From positions 1 through 11,770 of the forward strand of contig UQXG01000069.1 of assembly GCA_900544945.1 (NCBI GenBank): DNA of 11,770 nt, given 5' to 3'. The DNA is from an uncultured Eubacteriales bacterium. GTDB lineage: Bacteria > Bacillota > Clostridia > Oscillospirales > Oscillospiraceae. Shown in pieces: positions 5,726-11,770 of the stretch (the first letter of the stretch is position 1; each line of letters starts with the position of its first letter). The position numbers and the translations under genes are program-made. The notes under the pieces are model-generated. The model saw nothing but the letters and a program-made list of their open reading frames with translations, was not told where the DNA came from and did no database searches.

Positions 5726-7105
5726 ATGGTTTTTTCCAGTATTCCGTTTTTATACTACTTTCTCCCGGCGGTGCTGATCGTATATTTCCTCACCCCCAGG
5801 AAGGGAAAAAACGCGGTGCTGCTGATTGCAAGTCTGCTGTTCTACGGCTGGGGAGAGCCGAAGCTGCTGCTGCTGATGGCAGCGACCATTCTGGCCTTTT
5901 ACCTTTGCGGCCTTGCCATCGGGAAAAGCGAAAGGCATAAAAAGCTGTGGCTGACGGTGTCCGTCTGCGTGGGCGTGGGGCTGCTGGGGCTATTCAAATA
6001 TGCGGACTTTTTCCTTTCCAGCTTCAACGCGCTTACCGGCCTGAGCCTGCCCCTTCTGAAGCTGGCTCTGCCCGTGGGCATCAGCTTTTATACCTTCCAG
6101 TGCCTGAGCTACACCGTGGACGTGTACCGGGGGCAGGTGGAGCCTCAACGGAATCTCATTTCCTTCGGGGCCTATGTGGCTCTGTTCCCTCAGCTGATTG
6201 CCGGGCCTATCGTCCGCTACCGGGACGTAGCCCGGGAGCTGGAAACGAGAAAGCACAGCCTGGAGGACATCGGCCTGGGTCTGCGGCGGTTTGTGATCGG
6301 CCTTGCCAAGAAGGTGATTCTGGCGGACAATCTGGCACTGCTGGGAAATCTTTACCGGCAGAGTACCGCCCCTTCGGTGGTGTTTGCCTGGCTGTACGCC
6401 CTTTCCTTTATGCTGAACATTTACTTTGATTTTTCCGGGTATTCCGACATGGCCATCGGCCTGGGTCGGATGTTCGGCTTCCGGTTTCCGGAGAATTTCG
6501 ACTATCCCTACTGCGCGAAAAGCGTTACGGAATTCTGGCGGCGGTGGCATATGACCCTGGGAGGCTGGTTCCGGGACTATGTGTACATTCCCCTGGGGGG
6601 CAACCGGGTGAGCCGGGGCAAATGGGTGCGAAATATCCTGATTGTCTGGATGCTCACGGGATTGTGGCACGGGGCGGCCTGGAATTTTGTCCTGTGGGGT
6701 CTGGTCTTCGCCGGGCTGCTGCTTCTGGAAAAGTGGGTGCCGGGGCTGCAAAGGCTGCCAGATCCTGTCCTTCAGGCCTATGTGCTGCTGGCGGTGTGCC
6801 TGAGCTTCGTGCTGTTCAATGCCCAGTCTCTTTCCCAGGCGGCAGGGGATTTTGCCGCCCTGTTCGGTTTTGGCGGACTGCCCGCCTTCACGGCGGAAAC
6901 CGGGTACTATCTGGGAAGCTTCCTGCCCCTGCTGCTCATTTCTCTGCTGGGGGCTACACCGGTGGTAAGAAATTACGGCCGGTATTTGGAGAAAAACGGA
7001 TTTATTCGGACAATTCAGCCCCTTTTCTGGATTGGACTTGCCCTGGTGGCCACCGGCTATCTGGTGGACGGCTCCTTCAGCCCCTTCCTGTACTTCCGGT
7101 TCTGA
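5726..7105 (+). CDS. MBOAT-family membrane O-acyltransferase (DltB/AlgI-like)
   Basis: This 459-aa multi-spanning protein belongs to the MBOAT family that moves acyl groups across the membrane onto exported polymers. The core is complete: FSGYSDMAIGLGRMFGF (236-252), ENFDYPYCAKSVTEFWRRWHMTL with the conserved His275, the YIPLGGNR segment (287-294), and LWHGAAWNFVLWG with the presumed catalytic His315. Hydrophobic spans run from residues 7 to 450. Length is normal for AlgI-like bacterial members. AAGGAG precedes the ATG at 5726. The next gene encodes an AlgX/AlgJ/DHHW-type partner, so the pair likely acetylates a cell-surface polysaccharide or teichoic acid; the polymer is not identified here because no polymer synthesis genes are present. 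No own promoter is visible after the upstream terminator. Confidence 0.93.
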   Translation: MVFSSIPFLYYFLPAVLIVYFLTPRKGKNAVLLIASLLFYGWGEPKLLLLMAATILAFYLCGLAIGKSERHKKLWLTVSVCVGVGLLGLFKYADFFLSSFNALTGLSLPLLKLALPVGISFYTFQCLSYTVDVYRGQVEPQRNLISFGAYVALFPQLIAGPIVRYRDVARELETRKHSLEDIGLGLRRFVIGLAKKVILADNLALLGNLYRQSTAPSVVFAWLYALSFMLNIYFDFSGYSDMAIGLGRMFGFRFPENFDYPYCAKSVTEFWRRWHMTLGGWFRDYVYIPLGGNRVSRGKWVRNILIVWMLTGLWHGAAWNFVLWGLVFAGLLLLEKWVPGLQRLPDPVLQAYVLLAVCLSFVLFNAQSLSQAAGDFAALFGFGGLPAFTAETGYYLGSFLPLLLISLLGATPVVRNYGRYLEKNGFIRTIQPLFWIGLALVATGYLVDGSFSPFLYFRF

Positions 7106-7114
7106 GGTAATGCC

Positions 7115-8203
7115 ATGAAAAAATATCAGACGATTTTGCTGCTGACCCTTTGGGCCACGTTGACGCTGGCGGTTTGGTTCCACACGCCGAAGGACATTTC
7201 CCAGGCGGAGCGGCGTCCCCTGGCGCAAATGCCGGAGTTTTCCCTTTCCGCCCTGGAAAGCGGTAAGTTCCGAGAGAAATTTGAAGACTACAGTCTGGAT
7301 CAGTTTCCCCTGCGGGACGGTTTCCGGACGCTGAAATCCCTGTTTCACACCCAGGTGCTGGGAATGAGGGACAACAACGGCATTTACCTGACCAAGGGCA
7401 TCGCCGTCAAGCAGGAGTACCCCCTGAACGAGACCTCCCTGGAGGCGGCCATCCGAAAGTTTGACACCATTCACGAGAATTTACTGGGAGAAAGCCGATG
7501 CTTTTTCGCCATGGTTCCGGATAAGGGCTATTACCTGGCGCAGTCCAGCGGACATCTGGCCATGGATTATGACGCGCTGTATGCCAAGCTGGAGACGGGG
7601 CTGCCCTGGGCGGTGCAGATTGATTTGCGGCAGGCTTTGACCGCCGGGGACTACTACCGGACGGACACCCACTGGCGGCAGGAATGCTTACTTCCGGCGG
7701 CAACGGTCATTTGTGATGCTCTGGGAGTGACGGCGCCGAAGGGGGAGGACTATTCGCGGATTCAGTCGGAGCGACCCTTCTATGGGGTCTACTACGGCCA
7801 GGCGGCTCTGCCTATGGAGCCGGATACTCTGACCTGGCTGGAAAGCGAAACCCTCCGGCAATGCACCGTTTACGACTACGAAACCGGGAAAACCGGGGCG
7901 GTTTACGACACCGCCAAGCTGACGGAAAGCCGGGACCCTTACGATGTGTTCCTGTCCGGTGCCCGGGCACTGCTGACGATTGAAAACCCCAACGCCAAAA
8001 CCGACCGGGAGCTGATTGTGTTCCGGGATTCCTTCGGAAGCTCCCTGGTGCCGCTGCTGCTGGAAGACTATGCCAAGGTGACTCTGGTGGATATTCGCTA
8101 TGTGAGCTCAGCGAAGCTGGACAGCTTCCTGGACTTCCACGGCCAGGACGTGCTGTTCCTGTACAGCACCCTGGTGCTGAACAACAGCGCTTCTTTGAAA
8201 TGA
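7115..8203 (+). CDS. DHHW/AlgX-AlgJ-like SGNH-type acyltransferase partner
   Basis: The protein (362 aa) has one N-terminal membrane anchor or uncleaved signal (residues 6-22) and an extracytoplasmic domain. The block YYRTDTHWRQE gives Asp184 and His186, and VFRDSFGSS (302-310) gives the likely nucleophile Ser306; this Asp-x-His plus Ser arrangement is the catalytic triad pattern of AlgX-type SGNH enzymes. The motif reads DTHW, as in AlgX/AlgJ, not DHHW as in the Gram-positive family namesake. It lies 9 bases after the MBOAT gene; its Shine-Dalgarno GAGG overlaps the MBOAT stop codon. It is expected to accept the acyl group from the MBOAT protein and pass it to a polymer outside the membrane. 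Substrate is unknown. Confidence 0.88.
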   Translation: MKKYQTILLLTLWATLTLAVWFHTPKDISQAERRPLAQMPEFSLSALESGKFREKFEDYSLDQFPLRDGFRTLKSLFHTQVLGMRDNNGIYLTKGIAVKQEYPLNETSLEAAIRKFDTIHENLLGESRCFFAMVPDKGYYLAQSSGHLAMDYDALYAKLETGLPWAVQIDLRQALTAGDYYRTDTHWRQECLLPAATVICDALGVTAPKGEDYSRIQSERPFYGVYYGQAALPMEPDTLTWLESETLRQCTVYDYETGKTGAVYDTAKLTESRDPYDVFLSGARALLTIENPNAKTDRELIVFRDSFGSSLVPLLLEDYAKVTLVDIRYVSSAKLDSFLDFHGQDVLFLYSTLVLNNSASLK

Positions 8204-8241
8204 AAAACCGGGTGATTTCTGAGGAAATCACCCGGTTTTTT
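8203..8241. terminator. Bidirectional hairpin terminator after the acyltransferase pair
   Basis: AAAAACCGGGTGATTTC (8203-8219) pairs without mismatch with 8224-8240 across a TGAG loop, and the right side ends in TTTTTT. The A-run on the left makes it symmetrical. It begins at the last base of the preceding stop codon. Confidence 0.93.
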
Positions 8242-8271
8242 CTCAATATAGTGAGAATTTAGCTATTTACA

Positions 8272-8296
8272 TTGTAGGGGCGGTCATCGGCCGCCC
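8272..8296. repeat. GC-rich hairpin repeat, copy 1
   Basis: After TTGTAG, the arm GGGCGGTC (8279-8286 region) pairs with GGCCGCCC across a short ATC loop, with one G-T pair. The same 25-base unit occurs in inverted orientation at 11616-11640 with only two base changes, and those keep the stem paired. Two copies within one window support a dispersed family of intergenic hairpins. Confidence 0.7.
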
Positions 8297-8460
8297 AAGG
8301 CTCCCCTTGCTGATCAAGGGTGGTGCTCCGCGCAGCGAATTAGAATATTGATGATTGCCGGTGGCAATCATACCATAATTTGTGCTGCCCCAGTGCGCAC
8401 ACTGGGGCTGAGGGGATCAGAACTCCCATGTTTTTGCGTGCTCTCATTGACGCAGTTTTA
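8297..8460. repeat. Gene-free stretch with two perfect hairpins
   Basis: ATGATTGCC (8351-8359) pairs perfectly with GGCAATCAT (8363-8371) around GGT, and GCCCCAGTG (8387-8395) pairs perfectly with CACTGGGGC (8400-8408) around CGCA. The second shares 15 of 16 central bases, inverted, with the repeat at 50-65. Short open frames here have no ribosome binding site or coding look. It is best read as a mosaic of repeat elements. Confidence 0.55.
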
Positions 8461-8516
8461 CAATCCCTCAGTCAAAAATCAAAGATTTTTGCCAGCTCCC
8501 TTTGCACAAGGGAGCC
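8461..8516. repeat. Double-hairpin repeat unit
   Basis: CAAAAATC (8473-8480) pairs with GATTTTTG (8484-8491) around AAA, and GCTCCCTT (8495-8502) pairs with AAGGGAGC (8508-8515) around TGCAC. Read on the minus strand this unit (a GGCTCCCTT arm, then a CAAAAATC arm, then TGAGGGATTG) resembles an intergenic repeat I recall from Faecalibacterium-like genomes; this is memory, not a search. On the minus strand it is also downstream of plsC and might weakly end that transcript. Confidence 0.6.
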
Positions 8517-8562
8517 TTTGGGTACTCCCGCACCAGTGTGTTTTAGCAAAGTGACGGTCTTT

Positions 8563-9285
8563 TTATTCTTCTGCTTTCAGGCATTCGTCCAGCTTTTCCT
8601 GAATCCGCTGCTTTACCAATGCGGCCAGCTCCGCGGGCTTCATGCCGGCGTATTCCTGGGCGGTGATGGGCTTCAGATAGTGCGCCTGGACGGACACCGG
8701 CTTGCTGCCCGGCTGATCGAGCACCTTGAAGCAGTCCACCAGGGCAATGGGTACCACCGGACAGCCGGACTTGGTGGCGCACCGGAAGCTGCCCCCGTGG
8801 AAGTCCAGCATTTCGTTGCCCTTTTTACTCCGGGTGCCCTCGGGGAAGATCAGATAGCCACGTCCGTCCTTGACCTCCTGGGTCACATGCTGGATTACGG
8901 TCAGGGATTGACGCACATCCTCCCGGTTCATGGGGAAGGACTTGGTGCACAGGGCAATCTGGTGGATGAAGGGAATGTCGTAAAGCTCCTGCTTGAGCAC
9001 CGCGCCGATAGGCCGGTCGCAGGTGGCGGCGATGGCCAGCACGTCGAACATGCCCTGGTGATTGGCGTAGAGCATGAAGCCCCCTTCGGCGGGGATGTTC
9101 TCCTGACCGTCCACCTGCAAATCCACGTTGCCCCCCTTGACGGCGCAGCGCAGGATATACTGGATATGGGCGTAGCGTTCCGACTCCGGATACTTATCCG
9201 GATTTTTGGCGTAGCGGCACAGCTTGAACCAGGCTCCGGGCACCATGCCCAGATTTTTCAGCACCATGGTAACGATTCGGTTCAT
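8563..9285 (-). CDS. plsC: 1-acyl-sn-glycerol-3-phosphate acyltransferase (PlsC family)
   Basis: The 240-aa product should acylate lysophosphatidic acid to phosphatidic acid at the cytoplasmic face of the membrane, an early phospholipid step. The catalytic HX4D motif is present as NHQGMFD (His76, Asp81), followed by the KQELYDIPFI region (98-107), the glycerol-phosphate binding motif IFPEGTRS (146-153), and VVPIALVDC (177-185). The N-terminal 40 residues are mildly hydrophobic and may anchor it. Start at 9285 is chosen because GAAGGAAGG lies just upstream; in-frame ATGs at 9303 and 9387 lack such a site and the longer one would place the promoter inside the gene. It is a single-gene unit flanked by non-coding repeats. 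Confidence 0.92.
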   Translation of the reverse strand: MNRIVTMVLKNLGMVPGAWFKLCRYAKNPDKYPESERYAHIQYILRCAVKGGNVDLQVDGQENIPAEGGFMLYANHQGMFDVLAIAATCDRPIGAVLKQELYDIPFIHQIALCTKSFPMNREDVRQSLTVIQHVTQEVKDGRGYLIFPEGTRSKKGNEMLDFHGGSFRCATKSGCPVVPIALVDCFKVLDQPGSKPVSVQAHYLKPITAQEYAGMKPAELAALVKQRIQEKLDECLKAEE

Positions 9286-9321
9286 AGGATAGCCTTCCTT
9301 CATTTGATATCTTTGGGTGGT

Positions 9322-9349
9322 ATTATACCACAACCAGGAGAAAATGCAA
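9322..9349 (-). promoter_or_regulatory. Sigma-A promoter of plsC
   Basis: On the minus strand TTGCAT (9344-9349) is followed after 16 bases by a perfect TATAAT (9322-9327) with a TGG extended -10 element. The -10 box is the middle of a 15-base near-palindrome, GTGGTATTATACCAC. It lies 36 bases ahead of the chosen start codon. Confidence 0.75.
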
Positions 9350-9421
9350 CCTGTCCTGCCGCATGATTGCGGTGTTTGTAAAAGCAATCCGAAATATTTT
9401 GGAGCAATTCCGGCGGTGCGG

Positions 9422-9515
9422 CCGGGGGGTACTTAGGGGGGCGGCTTTGTCGGCAGCGCCCCCTAAGCCCGCTTACTTATCAATGTTCTTGCCGGGACAA
9501 GAACATTGCCCCCGG
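9422..9515. other. Self-closing multibranch fold (candidate structured RNA or DNA element)
   Basis: An outer helix CCGGGGG (9422-9428) with CCCCCGG (9509-9515) encloses two hairpins: CTTAGGGGG (9432-9440) with CCCCCTAAG (9459-9467), and CAATGTTCTTG (9481-9491) with CAAGAACATTG (9498-9508) around CCGGGA. The second hairpin ends exactly where the outer helix resumes, allowing coaxial stacking. All three helices are perfect. No open frame with coding character lies here, and the fold ends 75 bases before the gntR promoter. I do not recognise it as a known RNA family. A remnant or terminus of a mobile element is the main alternative. Confidence 0.5.
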
Positions 9516-9589
9516 AGGGATTTTAGATGGGGACAGGCTTCGCATTTTTCCACTGTGGCCGTATTGTCGGCTAATTTTCAAAATAGCCC

Positions 9590-9618
9590 TTGACAAAACT
9601 GTATGAATGTGTTACTGT
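9590..9618 (+). promoter_or_regulatory. Sigma-A promoter of the gntR-ABC operon
   Basis: A perfect TTGACA (9590-9595) is followed after 17 bases by TACTGT (9613-9618), a weak -10 box. The -10 box is inside the palindromic operator, so binding there would block RNA polymerase. Confidence 0.75.
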
Positions 9619-9643
9619 ACTAGTGCACTAATACAGTAGCACA
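9608..9643. promoter_or_regulatory. Near-perfect palindromic operator for the YtrA-type regulator
   Basis: The 36-base site is symmetrical at 16 of 18 position pairs. It has TACTGTA and TACAGTA half-sites (9613-9619 and 9632-9638) around the perfect centre TAGTGCACTA (9621-9630), plus TGTG and CACA at the edges. It overlaps the -10 box and the transcription start and ends at the ribosome binding site of the GntR gene. Autoregulation by a YtrA-type GntR protein through such promoter-overlapping palindromes is a known arrangement. Confidence 0.8.
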
Positions 9644-9648
9644 AGGAG
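9643..9648 (+). promoter_or_regulatory. Ribosome binding site that fixes the gntR start
   Basis: AAGGAG directly abuts an ATG at 9649, which is too close for initiation, while the in-frame ATG at 9658 lies at a normal nine-base distance. The second ATG is therefore preferred. Confidence 0.75.
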
Positions 9649-9657
9649 ATGAACGCA

Positions 9658-10023
9658 ATGAACTGGAAGTTTTCGGGTGACCGACCGGTGTATCAGCAGA
9701 TCATGGAGCTGATGCGCGGCGGCATCGTGAAAGGGGAGCTGCCCCCCGGCGGGAAAATACCCTCGGTGCGGGAGCTGGCTGCCCAGGCGCAGGTGAACCC
9801 AAACACCATGCAGCGGGCCATGACCGAACTGGAACGGGAGGGACTGCTGGTCAGCGGCGGCACCAGCGGCCGGACGGTTACGGAAAATCCGGAGGTTTTG
9901 AAAAAAATGCGGGAAGCGGTTTTGCAGGAGTTGGCGCGGGAATGCGCCGAGAAATTTATGGTATTCGGTATTACCCCCAGTCAGGCGGCACAGCTGCTGC
10001 TGGAGCTGGAAAAGGAGGAGTAA
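9658..10023 (+). CDS. GntR-family transcriptional regulator, YtrA subfamily
   Basis: This 121-aa regulator has an N-terminal GntR winged helix: PVYQQIMELMRGGIVKGEL (10-28), PGGKIPSVRELAAQAQVNPNTMQRAMTELEREGLL (30-64) as helix-turn-helix, and the wing GGTSGRTVT (67-75). A short C-terminal helical tail of about 45 residues replaces the large ligand domains of other GntR types, which defines the YtrA group. These proteins usually repress the ABC transporter genes next to them and respond to cell-envelope stress or antibiotics. Here the ABC genes follow at once and a palindrome overlaps the promoter, so autoregulation of the whole operon is likely. The effector is unknown. Confidence 0.93.
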   Translation: MNWKFSGDRPVYQQIMELMRGGIVKGELPPGGKIPSVRELAAQAQVNPNTMQRAMTELEREGLLVSGGTSGRTVTENPEVLKKMREAVLQELARECAEKFMVFGITPSQAAQLLLELEKEE

Positions 10024-10025
10024 AC

Positions 10026-10736
10026 ATGGAAAGCGTATTGAAAGCATCCGGGCTTACCAAGCGGTATCACGGAAGCCCGGCTCTGGACAATCTGAACCTG
10101 GAGCTGCCCCAGGGGAAAATCGTGGGTCTGCTGGGCCCAAACGGCAGCGGCAAGACCACCTTCATCAAGCTGGCGGCGGGGCTGCTGACCCCAACGGCCG
10201 GGGAAATTACCATTTGCGGGGAGAAGATCGGCCCTGCCAGTAAGGCACTAGTTTCCTACCTGCCGGATCGCACCTGCTTCAATAAACGGCTGAAAGTTGC
10301 GGAGCTTCTGGACTTTTTCCGGGATTTTTACGCCGATTTTGACGTAAATCGGGCGCAGCAGATGCTGAATGCCCTGGCAATCGACCCCCAGGCCCGGTAC
10401 CGCACTTTGTCCAAGGGCACCCAGGAGAAGGTGCAGTTGGTGCTGACCATGTCCCGGCGGGCAAGGCTGTATCTGCTGGACGAGCCCATCGGCGGCGTGG
10501 ATCCGGCGGCCCGGGACTACATTCTCAACACAATCATCAACAACTACGACCCCAGCGCAACGGTGCTGATTTCCACCCACCTGATTTCCGACGTGGAGCG
10601 GGTGCTGGATGAATTCCTGTTCCTGTATCAGGGCAAGGTGATTCAGAGAGGGGAAGCCGACACGGTCCGGGAGGAAACCGGAAAATCGCTGGATGAACTG
10701 TTCCGGGAGGTATTCAAATGTTTGCCAAATTGCTGA
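10026..10736 (+). CDS. ABC transporter ATP-binding protein (YtrB-like)
   Basis: The 236-aa cytoplasmic ATPase has all main motifs: Walker A GPNGSGKTT (37-45), the Q-loop region YLPDRTC (78-84), an ABC signature LSKGTQ (128-133), Walker B LYLLDEP (148-154) with Glu153, D-loop VDPAAR, and the switch His185 in STHL. The YLPD form and LSKG signature are usual for ATPases paired with YtrA-type regulators. AGGAGG at 10013-10018 and an ATG two bases after the regulator stop set the start; an open frame extending upstream inside the GntR gene is not used. It overlaps the permease gene by 19 bases. It should energise the membrane partner; export or sensing of envelope-active compounds is inferred from the family. 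Confidence 0.94.
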   Translation: MESVLKASGLTKRYHGSPALDNLNLELPQGKIVGLLGPNGSGKTTFIKLAAGLLTPTAGEITICGEKIGPASKALVSYLPDRTCFNKRLKVAELLDFFRDFYADFDVNRAQQMLNALAIDPQARYRTLSKGTQEKVQLVLTMSRRARLYLLDEPIGGVDPAARDYILNTIINNYDPSATVLISTHLISDVERVLDEFLFLYQGKVIQRGEADTVREETGKSLDELFREVFKCLPNC

Positions 10737-11545
10737 AACACGAGTGGCGATCCACCCGCGAAATGTTGGGGATTCTGTGCCTGATCAGCCTGGGAGCCAG
10801 CCTGCTGGGCGGCCTGACCATGTGCTATCTGTTTTACGTCAACACCCACGACGGTGGCGGAAGCGATGCGCTGGGGATTCTCAGTGTGCTGTTCATGATC
10901 GCAGCGATGATTGCACTGGCGGTGGTGGGCGCGGCGGCTGTGCTGGTATACATGGGGCGGTTTTACAAGAGCCGGTTTACCGACGAAGGCTACCTGACCT
11001 TCACCCTGCCGGTAAACACCCATCAGAATTTGCTGGCAAGTCTTGTAAATACCGCCATTGGTATGGTTCTGATAACCCTGGTGATCTGCGCCTGCGGTGT
11101 CCTGTGGCTGGCCATTGCCTTCGCCGGAATAGAGGGCTTCTATCCGACGGTGTGGGAGCGTTTTCCGGAGCTGTGGGAAAAGTTCTGGAGTCTGGTGCAG
11201 ACCCATGCCGGGGAAATTCCCTGGGGCGTTATGGCAAGAGGAATGTTGAGCGCCCTTTCCGGCGCCATCAACAGCCTGGTGATGCTGATGCTGGCGGTGA
11301 CCGTCGGCTCCCTGATTGCCAAGAAGCACAAAATTCTGGCGGCGGTTGCCGTGTTCTATGGCATCCATGTGCTGATTTCCATTGCCACAGCCTTCCTGAT
11401 GTCCGCAAACGATGTGCTCAGCGACGGTGCGCTGGCGGCAATGTCCGGCTTCTTTGGCCGCACGGCGCTGCTGATGACAGCTTTGAGCTTGGGCGGCTAC
11501 TTCCTCATGTACTGGCTGGTTGACAGAAAGCTGAATCTGAATTAA
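10718..11545 (+). CDS. ABC transporter permease, ABC-2-like
   Basis: The 275-aa protein has about six membrane spans, near 17-40, 54-78, 103-132, 183-204, 208-232 and 243-266, and starts with the amphipathic FAKLLKHEWRSTRE segment common in ABC-2-type permeases. The YKSRFTDEGYLTFTLPVNTHQNLLASL stretch between spans two and three, with the TLPV motif, is typical of permeases paired with YtrA/GntR ATPases. A long hydrophilic segment (about 136-178) lies between spans three and four. Start overlaps the ATPase gene by 19 bases with GGGAGG upstream, which implies coupled synthesis. Only one permease is present, so a homodimer is likely. Substrate is unknown. Confidence 0.88.
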   Translation: MFAKLLKHEWRSTREMLGILCLISLGASLLGGLTMCYLFYVNTHDGGGSDALGILSVLFMIAAMIALAVVGAAAVLVYMGRFYKSRFTDEGYLTFTLPVNTHQNLLASLVNTAIGMVLITLVICACGVLWLAIAFAGIEGFYPTVWERFPELWEKFWSLVQTHAGEIPWGVMARGMLSALSGAINSLVMLMLAVTVGSLIAKKHKILAAVAVFYGIHVLISIATAFLMSANDVLSDGALAAMSGFFGRTALLMTALSLGGYFLMYWLVDRKLNLN

Positions 11546-11550
11546 AATAA

Positions 11551-11592
11551 CAGGGACGGTTGCAAAAAACGGGCAATCGTCCCTGATTTTTT
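11551..11592 (+). terminator. Rho-independent terminator of the gntR-ABC operon
   Basis: CAGGGACGGTTGC (11551-11563) pairs with GCAATCGTCCCTG (11573-11585), with a single G-U pair, around an A-rich loop. ATTTTTT follows, then a second T-run. It lies six bases after the permease stop codon. Confidence 0.92.
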
Positions 11593-11614
11593 GTTTTTAT
11601 GCCTTTCGGCGCAA

Positions 11615-11640
11615 GGGCGGCCAATGGCCGCCCCTACAAA
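11615..11640. repeat. GC-rich hairpin repeat, copy 2 (inverted)
   Basis: GGGCGGCC (11615-11622) pairs perfectly with GGCCGCCC (11626-11633) around AAT, followed by CTACAA. Read on the minus strand it matches the unit at 8272-8296 at 23 of 25 positions, and the two differences preserve base pairing. Confidence 0.7.
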
Positions 11641-11670
11641 CTGGGGGAAACTCTGAATAAACCGTCTGCG

Positions 11671-11756
11671 GCTGAAGAGCGGATCTTTTTCGCCTACTCT
11701 TCAGCATCAAAAGCAGGAAATATAGCGCAGCCGTTGCCAGCGAAGCTGGCTTACGG
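11671..11756. other. Non-coding tail with two further hairpins
   Basis: GCTGAAGAG (11671-11679) pairs perfectly with CTCTTCAGC (11697-11705) around a 17-base spacer. GCCAGC (11736-11741) pairs with GCTGGC (11745-11750) around GAA, with CCGT and ACGG closing an outer stem (11731-11734, 11753-11756). No gene is seen from 11594 to the window end; this may be the edge of another repeat cluster or of a feature cut by the window. Confidence 0.45.
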
Positions 11757-11770
11757 ATGCGGCATACCCC

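Noticed and set aside
5990..7474. A long minus-strand open frame (494 codons) opposite the MBOAT and DHHW genes
   Set aside because: It is antisense to two well-recognised genes, its translation is rich in Gln, Gly, His and Pro without any domain, and it arises from GC-rich codon bias.
8380..9366. A plus-strand open frame (328 codons) across the repeats and plsC
   Set aside because: It is antisense to plsC, which has clear catalytic motifs, and begins within repeat DNA without a ribosome binding site.
10257..10280. Asp in place of the usual Q-loop Gln in the ABC ATPase
   Set aside because: YLPD together with the LSKG signature is, as far as I recall, normal for ATPases paired with YtrA-type regulators, so it is not a defect.
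1..11770. CRISPR array, tRNA, insertion sequence or toxin-antitoxin module
   Set aside because: The repeats are scattered single hairpins without regular spacing, no cloverleaf was seen, and no transposase or paired small toxin gene could be read on either strand.

Overview
The window looks like chromosomal DNA from a GC-rich Clostridia member, most likely an Oscillospiraceae/Ruminococcaceae-type gut anaerobe. The grounds are the gene families (short malic enzyme, short DtxR-type regulator, AzlCD, MntP under a yybP-ykoY riboswitch, an MBOAT/DHHW-type pair, a YtrA-type GntR with its ABC transporter), AGGAGG-like ribosome binding sites, consensus sigma-A promoters, strong intrinsic terminators, and GC-rich dispersed hairpin repeats between genes. 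I see no rRNA, tRNA, CRISPR array, transposase or phage gene. Most of the window is dense housekeeping and accessory content on the plus strand; two genes (malic enzyme, plsC) run on the minus strand.

Layout. (1) 1-1426: a hairpin repeat, then a minus-strand malic enzyme divergent from a DtxR-type metalloregulator. (2) 1802-3924: after a terminator, a near-perfect promoter opens an operon of a small cysteine-rich protein with a winged-helix-like tail, azlC, azlD and a GNAT acetyltransferase, closed by a strong terminator. (3) 3904-5707: a promoter whose -35 box lies inside that terminator drives a leader with the sequence marks of the yybP-ykoY manganese riboswitch, then mntP (Mn export), a VanZ-family membrane protein coupled by a TTGA overlap, and a lipoprotein, ended by a terminator. 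(4) 5726-8241: an MBOAT O-acyltransferase and an AlgX/AlgJ/DHHW-like secreted partner, a probable machine for acylating a surface polymer, ended by a 17-bp-stem terminator. (5) 8242-8562: a gene-free stretch full of perfect hairpins, probably dispersed repeats. (6) 8563-9285: minus-strand plsC. (7) 9286-9657: no gene, but a self-closing multibranch fold (9422-9515) and a 36-bp near-palindromic operator. (8) 9658-11545: YtrA-type GntR regulator, ABC ATPase and permease, then a terminator and more hairpin repeats.

How it works together. Metal homeostasis is a theme: a DtxR-type regulator with an iron-type (Met/Cys/Glu/His) ligand set, a cysteine-cluster protein of unknown function, and a Mn efflux pump under its own riboswitch. 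The mntP transcript seems to run through vanZ and the lipoprotein to a terminator just ahead of the MBOAT gene, so envelope functions may partly share manganese control; this is inference. No obviously new system stands out. The best candidates for novelty are the cysteine-rich winged-helix-like protein fronting azlCD, the riboswitch-linked envelope genes, and the multibranch fold at 9422-9515.
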